Shown: piece by piece, positions 49,453 to 58,771 of the stretch
Position numbering within the stretch: position 1 is the first letter of the stretch
Layout of the letters: every line of letters begins with the position of its first letter
From: Roseomonas sp. HF4
Lineage (GTDB): Bacteria; Pseudomonadota; Alphaproteobacteria; Acetobacterales; Acetobacteraceae
Length of the DNA: 64,000 bases
Assembly: GCF_005222755.1 (NCBI RefSeq)
Contig: NZ_STGD01000001.1
Span: 124,001 to 188,000 of the forward strand
Direction of reading: 5' to 3'
The notes under the pieces: model-generated
Databases searched by the model: none
Told to the model about the DNA's origin: nothing
Seen by the model: the letters and a program-made list of their open reading frames with translations, nothing else
Position numbers and translations under genes: made by a program

Positions 49453-50622
49453 TCAGCCTTCCCAGGCGCGCCGGTAGAGGGCCACGATCTCGTCTTCCGT
49501 CGGCACGGCTGGATTGTTCGCCGGGCTGCCGCTGGCCAGCGCCTGCGCGGCCATCGTGGGCAGCAACCCGTCCCACGTCGCCGCATCGATGCCGAAGGCA
49601 CCGGGTGTCGGCACCGCGAGGTCGCGGTTCAGGTCGCGCAGTTCCTGCAGCAGCTTCGCGCCGGCGGACTGGTCGCCTTCGGCCGCGGTCGCGATGCCCA
49701 TGGCGCGCGCGGCTTCGGCGTAGCGGGGCAGCGCGGCGTTCAGGCTGAATTCCGTGACCGCCGGCAGCAGCATCGCGTTGGACAGCCCGTGCGGGACATG
49801 GAAATGCGCGCCGATCGGGCGCGACATGCCGTGCACCAGCGCGACCGAGGAGTTGCTGAAGGCGATGCCCGCCAGCGTCGCGCCCTTCATCATGGCCGCG
49901 CGCGCGACGGCGTTGGACGGCTCGGCGTAGACGGTCCGCAGGTTCGGCGCGATGAGGCGCATCGCGCGCAGCGCGTATTCGTCCGCCTCGTCGTTCGCGC
50001 GCTTCGACACGAAGGCTTCCAGCGCATGGGTCAGGCTGTCGATGCCGGTATCGGCCGTGATGCGCGGCGGCAGGCTGAAGGTCAGCTCGAAATCGACCAC
50101 GGCCGCCAGCGGCAGCGCGCCGAGGCCCGCGATCAGCATCTTCTCGTCGTGCGCGGTGTCCGTGATGACGGTGAAGCGCGTCGCCTCGCTGCCGGTGCCG
50201 GCGGTCGTGGGCACGCAGATGACCGGCAGCGCGGCGCGATTGGCCTGCGCGGGCACCTTGAAGTCGCGCATCTTCGCCCCTGGTTCCGCGGCGGCGAGGA
50301 TCGCCATGGCCTTCGCCGTGTCCATCGGGCTGCCGCCACCGAAGCCGACCAGGCAATCGTAGTCGCCTGCCTTCACGGCCGCGGCGCCGGCCTCGATCAC
50401 GGTGTCGGTCGGGTCGGGCACGGTATCGCTGAAGATGCCCGGCGCGATGCCGGCGGCCCGCAGCGGCGCCAGCACCTTGTCCACCGTCCGCGACGACACC
50501 ATCCAGGGGTCCGTCACCACCAGCGGCTTCGACAGGCCGAACTGCGCCAGCACCTCGGGCAGTTTCGCGACCGACCCGCCGCCGATCATCAGCAGGCGCG
50601 GGGAGACGAAGGTCGTGGTCAT
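49453..50622 (-). CDS. Iron-containing alcohol dehydrogenase
   Basis: 389 residues. NAD-binding GFGGGSPMDTAKAMAILAAA, VPTTAGTGSEATRFTVITDT, and the iron-site histidines in LTHALEAFVSKRANDEADEY and VHGMSRPIGAHFHVPHGLSN mark the Fe-ADH family. It would oxidise an alcohol or reduce an aldehyde. It is the last gene of the long minus-strand catabolic operon; its ATG overlaps the stop of the hydroxyisobutyrate-type dehydrogenase by one base (TGATG). Member enzymes include lactaldehyde reductase and 4-hydroxybutyrate dehydrogenase, so the substrate is open. Confidence 0.87.
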   Translation of the reverse strand: MTTTFVSPRLLMIGGGSVAKLPEVLAQFGLSKPLVVTDPWMVSSRTVDKVLAPLRAAGIAPGIFSDTVPDPTDTVIEAGAAAVKAGDYDCLVGFGGGSPMDTAKAMAILAAAEPGAKMRDFKVPAQANRAALPVICVPTTAGTGSEATRFTVITDTAHDEKMLIAGLGALPLAAVVDFELTFSLPPRITADTGIDSLTHALEAFVSKRANDEADEYALRAMRLIAPNLRTVYAEPSNAVARAAMMKGATLAGIAFSNSSVALVHGMSRPIGAHFHVPHGLSNAMLLPAVTEFSLNAALPRYAEAARAMGIATAAEGDQSAGAKLLQELRDLNRDLAVPTPGAFGIDAATWDGLLPTMAAQALASGSPANNPAVPTEDEIVALYRRAWEG

Positions 50623-51500
50623 CAGGCGTTCCCTTCGCGGATCATGGCGATGATGCCGGAGAAGTCCTTCGCCGCCCCGCCGCCCTCCACGAAGCGGCGA
50701 TAGAGGTCGAGCGCATGCGCGCCGATCGGCGTCGCGGCCCCCACCTGCTGCGCGGCCTGCTGCGCGAGGCCGAGGTCCTTGAGCATCAGCGCCGCAGCGA
50801 AGCCCGGCGCGTAGTCCCGGTTGGCCGGGCTGCCAGGCACGGGCCCCGGCACCGGGCAGTAGGAATTGAGCGCCCAGGAGGAGGAGGTCGCGGTCGAGCA
50901 CACGTCGAACAGAGCCTGGTGCGACAGGCCGAGCTTCTCGGCCAGGACGAAGGCCTCGCAGGTCACGGTCATGGTCGCGGCCAGCATCATGTTGTTGCAG
51001 AGCTTCACCCCCTGCCCGGCGCCCGCGTCGCCGCAATGCACGATGCGCTTGCCCATGCCCTGCAGAACGGGCTCGGCGCGGGCGAATCCCTCCGCCGTGC
51101 CCCCGACCATGAAGGTCAGCGTGCCCGCCTCCGCACCCATAACGCCGCCCGAGACGGGCGCGTCGAGGAAGGCCTGCGGCACGGCACCGGCGACCTCCCG
51201 CGCGGTCGCGACGTCGATCGTGGAGCAGTCGATCAGCAGTGCGTCGGCGCGCGCGGCCGCGGCCATGCCGCCGGCGCCGAGCCAGGCGTCGCGCACATGC
51301 TGGCCGGCCGGCAGCATGGTGATGACGACATCCGCGCCGGAGGCCGCATCGGCGGCGGAGACCGCATGGCGGGCGCCGGGCACGAGGTCGAGCGCCCCCG
51401 GCACGATGTCGAAGGCGGCGACGGCATGGCCCGCCTTCAGCAGGTTGCGCACCATCGGCGCGCCCATGTTGCCGAGGCCGACGAAGCCGATGCTGGCCAT
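50622..51500 (-). CDS. 3-hydroxyisobutyrate dehydrogenase-family protein
   Basis: 292 residues. SIGFVGLGNMGAPMVRNLLK (NAD-binding), FLDAPVSGGVMGAEAGTLTF (substrate-binding) and VKLCNNMMLAATMTVTCEAF (catalytic Lys) are the beta-hydroxyacid dehydrogenase signatures. Residues 215-235 (SYCPVPGPVPGSPANRDY) fit 3-hydroxyisobutyrate dehydrogenase best. It oxidises a beta-hydroxyacid to the semialdehyde. A gggggag site precedes the ATG. It comes after a palindromic element (copy F) in the catabolic operon and just before the iron alcohol dehydrogenase. Confidence 0.85.
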   Translation of the reverse strand: MASIGFVGLGNMGAPMVRNLLKAGHAVAAFDIVPGALDLVPGARHAVSAADAASGADVVITMLPAGQHVRDAWLGAGGMAAAARADALLIDCSTIDVATAREVAGAVPQAFLDAPVSGGVMGAEAGTLTFMVGGTAEGFARAEPVLQGMGKRIVHCGDAGAGQGVKLCNNMMLAATMTVTCEAFVLAEKLGLSHQALFDVCSTATSSSWALNSYCPVPGPVPGSPANRDYAPGFAAALMLKDLGLAQQAAQQVGAATPIGAHALDLYRRFVEGGGAAKDFSGIIAMIREGNA

Positions 51501-51547
51501 GTGGTCTGCTCCCCCCAATCCGGGCGGAGGGTAGGTCGGGAGGAAGG

Positions 51548-51670
51548 CGGGGGGAAGGGAACTTCCCCCCGAGCCCCCTAACCTTCTTTGACACCTGGCG
51601 CGAAGCCGACGAGGTCCGGCGCCAGGTGTCAGAGAAGAGAGGGGGATCGGGGGAGGTTCCCCTCCCCCGA
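51548..51670. repeat. REPIN-like palindromic element, copy F
   Basis: It lies between oppF and the hydroxyisobutyrate-type dehydrogenase. Left hairpin with stem cggggggaag / cttccccccg and loop ggaa (51548-51571). Inner stem cttctttgacacctggcgc (51583-51601) with gcgccaggtgtcagagaag (51619-51637), 19 bp with one wobble. Right hairpin tcgggggagg / cctcccccga, loop ttcc (51647-51670). This is the most regular copy and can serve as the consensus. Confidence 0.9.
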
Positions 51671-51675
51671 CCGTC

Positions 51676-52733
51676 CTAGGCCGCGCGCGCCTTCGCGTAG
51701 AGCGCGAGTCGCCGCGCCGCGATCTCCGACAGGCCGCCGCTGAAATCGAGCCCGGCGGGCGGCAGCGTCTCGGCGAAATGGCAGGCGGCCGCGTGCCCGT
51801 CGGCCATCGGGCGCAGGGCCGGCGCCTCGGTCCGGCAGCGGTCCTGCGCGAAGGCGCAGCGCGTGTGGAAGCGGCAGCCAGGCGGCGGGTTCATCGGGCT
51901 CGGCACGTCGCCGCCAAGCGGCTTCACCTGGCCACGGCGCGCGGGGTCGGGATGCGGGATCGCGGCCAGCAGCGCGCGCGTATAGGGGTGGCGCGGCGTG
52001 GCAAACAGCGCGCGCTTCGGCGCGGTCTCCACGATCTCGCCGAGGTACATCACCGCGACGCGGTCCGCGACGTGCTTCACCACCGCCAGGTCATGCGCGA
52101 TGAACAGATAGGCGAGGCCGAGGCGGCGCTGCAGGTCCTTCAGCAGGTTCACCACCTGCGCCTGGATCGACACATCGAGCGCGCTGACGGGCTCGTCGCA
52201 GACGATCAGCTCGGGCTGCACCGACAGCGCGCGCGCGATGCCGATGCGCTGGCGCTGGCCGCCGCTGAATTCATGCGGGTAGCGCTGCGCGTGGAAGGCG
52301 CGCAGGCCGACCAGGTTCAGCAGTTCCTCGACGCGCGCGCGGCGGGACGCGGCATCGCCGATGCCGTGCACCTGCATGGGCTCGGCGATGGTTTCCGCGA
52401 CGGTCAGGCGCGGGTTCAGGCTGGCATAGGGGTCCTGGAAGACGATCTGCATGCGCCGGCGCATGGCGCGCTGCGCGGCGCCGGTGACCTTCGTGACATC
52501 CTTCCCGTCGAAGCGGATGGTCCCGGTGGTCGGCTCGATGAGGCGCAGCACCAGGCGCGCGGTGGTCGACTTCCCGCAACCGCTCTCGCCCACCAGCGCC
52601 AGCGTCTCCCCGCGGTCCACGGCGAAGGAGACGCCGTCCACCGCGCGCACGATGCCGACCTGCTTCGCCAGGATCAGCCCCTTGCGGACGGGGTAGTGCT
52701 TGGCGAGGCCCGTGACCTCGAGCAGCGTTGCGC

Positions 52734-52737
<4 letters not shown>
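51676..52737 (-). CDS. Oligopeptide ABC transporter ATPase (OppF/DppF-like), operon 2
   Basis: 353 residues. Walker A is GESGCGKST, signature [19 protein letters not shown], Walker [22 protein letters not shown]-loop [20 protein letters not shown]; switch [20 protein letters not shown]. The C-terminal oligopeptide domain contains [15 protein letters not shown]-terminal residues 10-30 ([20 protein letters not shown]) are a variant of the Dpp ATPase start. It overlaps the oppD stop (ATGA), and the pair serves the permeases 4 kb upstream in the same operon. Confidence 0.9.
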
Positions 52738-53720
<983 letters not shown>

Positions 53721-53734
53721 TGGGCTACCTGGAG

Positions 53735-53880
53735 TTGGAGGGGCCTTGCCCCTCCAAGCCACCCCACCAAAGGCCAAAAGGCCTTTGGAAACCAACATTC
53801 TGGCGGGTGGCGGGGTGATGGTGTCCAGAGGCCCTTAGGCCTTTGGCGGGGAGGGTCCGGGAGGGGCAGCGCCCCTCCCG
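53735..53880. repeat. Palindromic element of second type, copy G
   Basis: It lies between the amidohydrolase gene and oppD. Stem 1: ttggaggggc-ctt-gcccctccaa (53735-53757). Stem 2: ccaaaggcc-aaaa-ggcctttgg (53767-53788), identical to the stem in copy A except for the loop (gaaa there). Stem 3: cgggaggggc-agc-gcccctcccg (53858-53880). The text after stem 2 (aaaccaa) is also shared with copy A. Stem 1 of A and G differs in sequence yet pairs in both. Confidence 0.85.
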
Positions 53881-53894
53881 TCGCGCGCGGCGCG

Positions 53895-55328
53895 TCACGA
53901 CCAGTGGAAGGTCGGCGGCGCGATCTTCTCCGCGCTGCGATGCGCCCAGTCCTGCTGCGGCACGCGGCCGATGACGCGCTTCTGCGCCTCGTGCAGGTGC
54001 TCGGCCGCCTGGCGGTAGTCCATGGTCAGCACCTCGCCGTCCTCGACCACCTTGGCACCGTCCACGAACACCGCCTTCAGCGCGCGGTCGCCGGCGGCGT
54101 AGATCAGGCTGCGGATCGGGTCGTAGGCCGGGCGGATCATCGGGTGGGTGATGTCCACCAGCGAGAAATCCGCCTTGCAGCCGACCGCGAGGCGGCCGAT
54201 GTCGTCGCGCCCGAGCGCGCGCGCACCGCCGATGGTGGCCGCATTGAACAGGTCCGTCGTCTGCAGCGTGCGCGGGGAATTCGCCTGGGTGCGCGCGATG
54301 TGCGCGGCGAGGCGCATCTCGTCCAGCATGTTGTGGGGATAGGTGTCGGTGCCGATCCCCATGTTCACGCCTTCGCGGATGTAGCGGCCGAGGTCCTTCA
54401 TCGCGATGCCGCGCCGCGCGAAGACGGTCGGGCAATGCGCGACGGTGGTGCCGGTCTCGGCCAGGCGCTTGAGGTCCGTCTCGGTGTGCCAGGGCGTCGA
54501 GGGATGGTCGTCGAGGAAGATGCCGTGCCCGATGATGCTGCGTTCGCCGAGCAGCCCCATCTGGTCGAGCCAGCCGATCGGCGTCACGCCGTGGCGGCGC
54601 GTGATCTCGTGGAACTCGACCACCGACTGCGCGGCGTGGATCTGCCAGGACAGGCCCCGCTTGGCGGCCTCCGCGTGGCTGTCCTTGAGCAGGCCGGCCG
54701 AGCAGGTGTCGATCTGCGCGGGCACGACCATGCCGAACAGCCGGCCGCATTCGTGCTGCTCGGCGCGTTCGACCAGGCGAAGGGCTTCCTCCATCGCCTT
54801 CTCGCCGGCCTTCTCGTCCCATTCGTATTCGACGACATGGCCGTTCTTGGTGTACCAGCGCGCCGAGCGAAACATCGGCGCGATGCAGACGCGCATGCCG
54901 GCCTCGGCCAGCAGGTCGAGCCAGCCGGGATGCGCCATGGACAGGTCGGCCAGCGTCGTGACGCCCGAGAGCAGCAGTTCCGACAGCGCCACGCGCACGC
55001 AATGCGGCACCGCTTCCGCATCGGCGCGGAAGATCGGCATGTATTCGTAGAGCGACGAATTGTAGAGGCCGGGCGAGCCGATCTCGTCGAGGAAGCCCTT
55101 GTTCAGCGGCTCGCTCGACGGATGGGAGTGAATGTTGACGAGGCCCGGCATGACCATCAGCCCGCGTCCGTCGATCACCGCATCGGCTGCGCCTTCGTAG
55201 CCGCGGCCCATGAAGGTGATCGTGCCGCCGGAGAAGGCGACGTCGGTGTCGGGCATGTAGCTGTGGGACTTCGCCGTGGAGTCCCACCCCACGACGAGTT
55301 CCGCGTTCCTGACGAGGGTGGTGGTCAT
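53895..55328 (-). CDS. Amidohydrolase (AtzA/TrzN/SsnA-type), atypical HxxQ site
   Basis: 477 residues. Metal ligands of the subtype III amidohydrolase superfamily are visible: H67 and H69 (NIHSHP), H231 (IHAAQ), H268 or H298 (GHG, AHCP) and D328 (GIGTDTYPHN). At the position of the catalytic Glu in the usual HxxE motif there is Gln (Q234). Family members deaminate or dechlorinate heterocycles (guanine, atrazine, melamine) or hydrolyse methylthio groups. A ribosome-binding aaggag precedes the ATG, 13 bases after the binding-protein stop. It is embedded in a peptide-type importer operon, so its substrate is probably imported. Confidence 0.8.
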   Translation of the reverse strand: MTTTLVRNAELVVGWDSTAKSHSYMPDTDVAFSGGTITFMGRGYEGAADAVIDGRGLMVMPGLVNIHSHPSSEPLNKGFLDEIGSPGLYNSSLYEYMPIFRADAEAVPHCVRVALSELLLSGVTTLADLSMAHPGWLDLLAEAGMRVCIAPMFRSARWYTKNGHVVEYEWDEKAGEKAMEEALRLVERAEQHECGRLFGMVVPAQIDTCSAGLLKDSHAEAAKRGLSWQIHAAQSVVEFHEITRRHGVTPIGWLDQMGLLGERSIIGHGIFLDDHPSTPWHTETDLKRLAETGTTVAHCPTVFARRGIAMKDLGRYIREGVNMGIGTDTYPHNMLDEMRLAAHIARTQANSPRTLQTTDLFNAATIGGARALGRDDIGRLAVGCKADFSLVDITHPMIRPAYDPIRSLIYAAGDRALKAVFVDGAKVVEDGEVLTMDYRQAAEHLHEAQKRVIGRVPQQDWAHRSAEKIAPPTFHWS

Positions 55329-55341
55329 GCCGGGGGGCTCC

Positions 55342-56940
55342 TTAGCGCGTCAGCCGGATGTCGAGGCCCTTGTAGAGGGCCACGCCGTAGATGCCGTGCG
55401 CGCGCACACCCTCCACCCGGGCCGAGGAGGCGACCCAAAGCTGCTGCCGAGCGACTGGCATCCAGACATTGGCCTCTGCGACGATGCGCTGCGCGCGGGC
55501 GATGGCGGCGGCACGCACGGCGGGGTCGACCGCGGTCTGTGCTTCGCGCAGAGCGGCGTCGGTCGCGGGGTCGTTCCAGTTCATGCGGTTGGGCGTCGGG
55601 CGGTTCGCGCTGTTGAAATACAGCGAGAAGGCGTCGGTCGCCGTCACGTAGGGGTAGGACATGATGAAGGCGTCGAATTCCTGCGTCGCGAGCCGGCCCC
55701 AGCCGACCGTCGCGTCCCACATCTGGATGCGCATCTCGATGCCGACGCGGCGTAGGTCCGCCTGCACCGCCTGCAGGTACTGCTGCCCCTCCGCCGTCTG
55801 CAGACCATAGACCAGGAAGGTGGCGCGCTGGCCGTCCTTCACGCGGACGCCGTCGCTGCCCATGCGCCAGCCGGCCTCGTCCAGCGTGCGGCGCGCCGCA
55901 TCCGGGTTGAAGGTCGGCACGAGCCGCGCGGCATCCGCGTCGAAGCCGGTCACGTTCGGATTCAGGTAGCTGTCGGCCGGCACCGCGGTGCCGAACCAGG
56001 TGGCGCGGACCAGCGCCTCACGGTTCACGGCCTGGTTGATGGCGCGGCGCACGGCAGGGTCGCTCACAACGGGCTTGTCGACCTTGAAGCCCATGAAATG
56101 ATCCCAAAAGTAGTTGTCCTGGCGCGACATGCGGACATTGGGCGTGCGCTGCAGCGTCTGCACCGCGATGGGCGGGATGTACTGCGTCACGTCGCCCTGC
56201 CCGGTCTGCAGCGCCGCAAGGCGCGTCTGGCTTTCCGGCGTCACGCGCCAGATCACGCGGTCCACCTGGGGCGACGGGTTCTGGTACATCTCCCGCGGGC
56301 CCCAGCTGTAGGTCGGGTGGCGCTGCAGCACGAGTTCCTGCCGCGGCGTCCAGGACACCCAGCAATAGGGGCCGGTGCCGTTGAAGCCCTGCACGCCGAA
56401 ATTCTCGCCCAGGCGTTCGACCGTGTTGCGGTCGACGACCGAGGCGAAGAACAGCGTGAGCTGGAACAGCAATTCGCCGAAGGGCTCGTTCAGCTCGTAT
56501 TCGAGCGTATGCGGGCCGACCGCGCGGATCTCCTTCACCGGGCCGGCGCGCCAGCGCACGGGGCTGCGCGTCGCGGGGTTGATCCAGCGGTTGATGGAGT
56601 AGGCCACGTCCTCGGCCGTCATCGGCCGGCCATCGCAGAAGGTCACGTCGCGGCGAAGGTGGAAGGTGTAGGTCTTGCCGTCCGGGCTGACCTCCCAGCG
56701 TTCCGCCAGCGCGGGACGGATCGTCTGCATGTCGAAGTCGAGCGCCACGAGCGTGTCGCTCATCATGTACAGGACCTCGCCCGCGCCGCGCGCGGTGGTG
56801 CGCGCCGGGTCGTAGCGGTCGGCGTCGATCTCGCGCAGCACCACGAGCGTGTTGCGCGGGTTGGTCGCCTGCGCGAGCGCGTCGCCCGCCGGGATTGTTG
56901 CGGCCAGCGCGAGCATCGCGGCGCCGATGGTCTTCCTCAT
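55342..56940 (-). CDS. ABC transporter substrate-binding protein, family 5, operon 2
   Basis: 532 residues. Signal peptide IGAAMLALAATIPAGDALAQ. SBP_bac_5 motifs: LVVLREIDADRYDPARTTAR, TFHLRRDVTFCDGRPMTAED, GVQGFNGTGPYCWVSWTPRQ, and AVRRAINQAVNREALVRATW. It binds its ligand in the periplasm for the DppB/DppC pair that precedes it in the operon. The closest family members bind peptides, opines, glutathione or nickel complexes. A small cluster of acidic/basic residues (EIDADRYDPAR) sits at the ligand entrance position. A gggagaa site lies before the start. Confidence 0.88.
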   Translation of the reverse strand: MRKTIGAAMLALAATIPAGDALAQATNPRNTLVVLREIDADRYDPARTTARGAGEVLYMMSDTLVALDFDMQTIRPALAERWEVSPDGKTYTFHLRRDVTFCDGRPMTAEDVAYSINRWINPATRSPVRWRAGPVKEIRAVGPHTLEYELNEPFGELLFQLTLFFASVVDRNTVERLGENFGVQGFNGTGPYCWVSWTPRQELVLQRHPTYSWGPREMYQNPSPQVDRVIWRVTPESQTRLAALQTGQGDVTQYIPPIAVQTLQRTPNVRMSRQDNYFWDHFMGFKVDKPVVSDPAVRRAINQAVNREALVRATWFGTAVPADSYLNPNVTGFDADAARLVPTFNPDAARRTLDEAGWRMGSDGVRVKDGQRATFLVYGLQTAEGQQYLQAVQADLRRVGIEMRIQMWDATVGWGRLATQEFDAFIMSYPYVTATDAFSLYFNSANRPTPNRMNWNDPATDAALREAQTAVDPAVRAAAIARAQRIVAEANVWMPVARQQLWVASSARVEGVRAHGIYGVALYKGLDIRLTR

Positions 56941-56957
56941 GGGTCTCTTTCTCCCGT

Positions 56958-57833
56958 TCAGATGCGAAGCCTGGGGTCGAGCGCGTCCCGCAGCGCGTCG
57001 CCCAGGACGTTGAAGGCGAGCACGACGACGAAGATCAGGACGCAGGGCACGACGGCGATGTGCGGCGCGAAGAACAGGAAGTTCCGTCCCTCGCTGGCCA
57101 TAGCGCCCAGCTCGGGCACCGGCGGCTGCGCGCCGAGCCCGAGGAAGGACAGCGCCGAGCCGAGCAGGATGACCTGCCCGAAGCGGAGCGTGGCAAAGAC
57201 GAAGATCGACGACAGGCAATTGGGCGCCAGGTGCCGCCAGATCAGCCGCGCATCCGTCATGCCGGTCGCGCGCGCCGCCTCGATGTAGTCGAGCCGCATG
57301 ACGACCAGCGCCGTGCCGCGCACGATGCGCGCCATCAGCGGCACCGTCGCGACCGACAGGGCGATCACGACGGAAAAGATGCCCGGCCCCAGGATGGCGG
57401 CGATGGCGAGCCCGACCAGGATGGCCGGGAAGGACAGCATCATGTCGACCAGCCGCATGATCGGCCCGTCCAGCCAGCGCTGGTAGAAGGCGGCGAGGAA
57501 GCCGAGCAGCGCGCCGAGCGACCCGCCCAGCACCACCGCGAAGAAGCCCATCAGCAGCGACACGCGCAGGCCATAGAGCAGGCGCGTCACCATGTCCCGC
57601 CCCTGGGCGTCGGCGCCGAGCGGCAGGCCCGGGCTGCCCGGCGGCTGCATCGCGAGCGAGAGGTCGTTGTCGTAGGGATCGGTCGGCGCCAAAACCGGCG
57701 CGAGCACGGCGCCGCCGATCAGCAGCACCACCAGCAGCAGCGAGAAGGCCGCCGCCGGTTCCCGCAGCAGGCGCGACAGGATGCCGGGGCGCGGCGGCGC
57801 GATCGGCTCGCTGGTGTCGGTCGAGGCGCTCAT
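56958..57833 (-). CDS. Peptide-type ABC transporter permease (DppC-like), operon 2
   Basis: 291 residues. N-terminal helix LLREPAAAFSLLLVVLLIGG, then APTDPYDNDLSLAMQPPGSP, GLPLGADAQGRDMVTRLLYG, the EAA loop IEAARATGMTDARLIWRHLA and the end LGDALRDALDPRLRI show a DppC/OppC permease. It pairs with DppB, whose stop its ATG overlaps (ATGA). Compared with the operon 1 DppC, the two share the layout but little more than motif identity, so they transport different ligands. Confidence 0.88.
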   Translation of the reverse strand: MSASTDTSEPIAPPRPGILSRLLREPAAAFSLLLVVLLIGGAVLAPVLAPTDPYDNDLSLAMQPPGSPGLPLGADAQGRDMVTRLLYGLRVSLLMGFFAVVLGGSLGALLGFLAAFYQRWLDGPIMRLVDMMLSFPAILVGLAIAAILGPGIFSVVIALSVATVPLMARIVRGTALVVMRLDYIEAARATGMTDARLIWRHLAPNCLSSIFVFATLRFGQVILLGSALSFLGLGAQPPVPELGAMASEGRNFLFFAPHIAVVPCVLIFVVVLAFNVLGDALRDALDPRLRI

Positions 57834-58771
57834 GCCGTGCGGATCCGCGGATCGAGCGCGGCGTAAAGCACGTCGACCACCAGGTTGATCACGATGAAGC
57901 CGAGCGAGAGGACGATGATCGTCCCCTGCGCCATCGGGAAGTCCGACGACAGGATCGCGCCGACCGCGAGCCGGCCCACGCCGGGCCAGGAGAACACCGT
58001 CTCGGTCACGACCGCGCCGCCCAGCAGGAAGCCGATCTGCAGGCCGATCAGCGTCACCACAGGCACCAGCGCGTTGCGCAGCGCATGGCGCAGCACCACC
58101 AGCCGTTCCGTCAGCCCCTTGGCGCGCGCCGTGCGCACATGATCGGCCGAGAGCACGTCCAGCACCGCCGTCCGCGTCATGCGCGCGACGGGCCCGACGA
58201 AGACGCCGCCCAGCGTGAGCGCCGGCAGGATGAGGGAGCGGATGCCGTCCATGGTCCAGATCGGCCCGCCGCGCCCGGTGAAGGGCAGCCACTGCCACTG
58301 GAAGCCCACGAACCAGATCAGCACCAGGCCGAGGAAGAAGACCGGCACCGAGACCCCGGCCACGGAGATCGCCATGATCACGCGGTCGACCACCGACCCG
58401 CGCCAATACCCCGCCAGCGTGCCGAGCAGGATGCCGAGCGGGATGGACCAGACGAGGCTCGCCGCCATCAGTTCGAGCGTCGGTCCGATGGTGGCGCCGA
58501 GTTCCTGCGCGACCGAGACGTTGTTGATGATCGAGACGCCGAGGTCCCCCTGCACCAGGCGCCACATGTAGAGGCCGAACTGCACGTAGAGCGGCTCATC
58601 CAGGCCGAGGTCGGCGCGGATGGCCGCGATCACGTCCGGCGTTGCGGTCGGGCCGGCGCGCACCGTGGCGGGGTCGGTCGGCACCACCTGCATCAGCAGG
58701 AAGCCGATCAGGATCACGCCGAACATGACCGGCACCGCGAGGATCATGCGGTGAATCGCGTGGCGCAGCAT
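57830..58771 (-). CDS. Peptide-type ABC transporter permease (DppB-like), operon 2
   Basis: 313 residues. RMILAVPVMFGVILIGFLLM, LMQVVPTDPATVRAGPTATP, LGLDEPLYVQFGLYMWRLVQ and the EAA loop TARAKGLTERLVVLRHALRN, then LVVDVLYAALDPRIRTA. The first gene of the operon, the YtcJ-type amidohydrolase, stops within the start of this gene (TGATG), so translation of the importer is tied to that enzyme. Confidence 0.88.
   Translation of the reverse strand: MLRHAIHRMILAVPVMFGVILIGFLLMQVVPTDPATVRAGPTATPDVIAAIRADLGLDEPLYVQFGLYMWRLVQGDLGVSIINNVSVAQELGATIGPTLELMAASLVWSIPLGILLGTLAGYWRGSVVDRVIMAISVAGVSVPVFFLGLVLIWFVGFQWQWLPFTGRGGPIWTMDGIRSLILPALTLGGVFVGPVARMTRTAVLDVLSADHVRTARAKGLTERLVVLRHALRNALVPVVTLIGLQIGFLLGGAVVTETVFSWPGVGRLAVGAILSSDFPMAQGTIIVLSLGFIVINLVVDVLYAALDPRIRTA

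Noticed and set aside
45180-49601. Minus-strand open frame of nearly 1,500 codons through secDF
   Set aside because: Its lower part is the real Gfo/Idh gene. The rest is antisense to secDF, whose motifs are beyond doubt.
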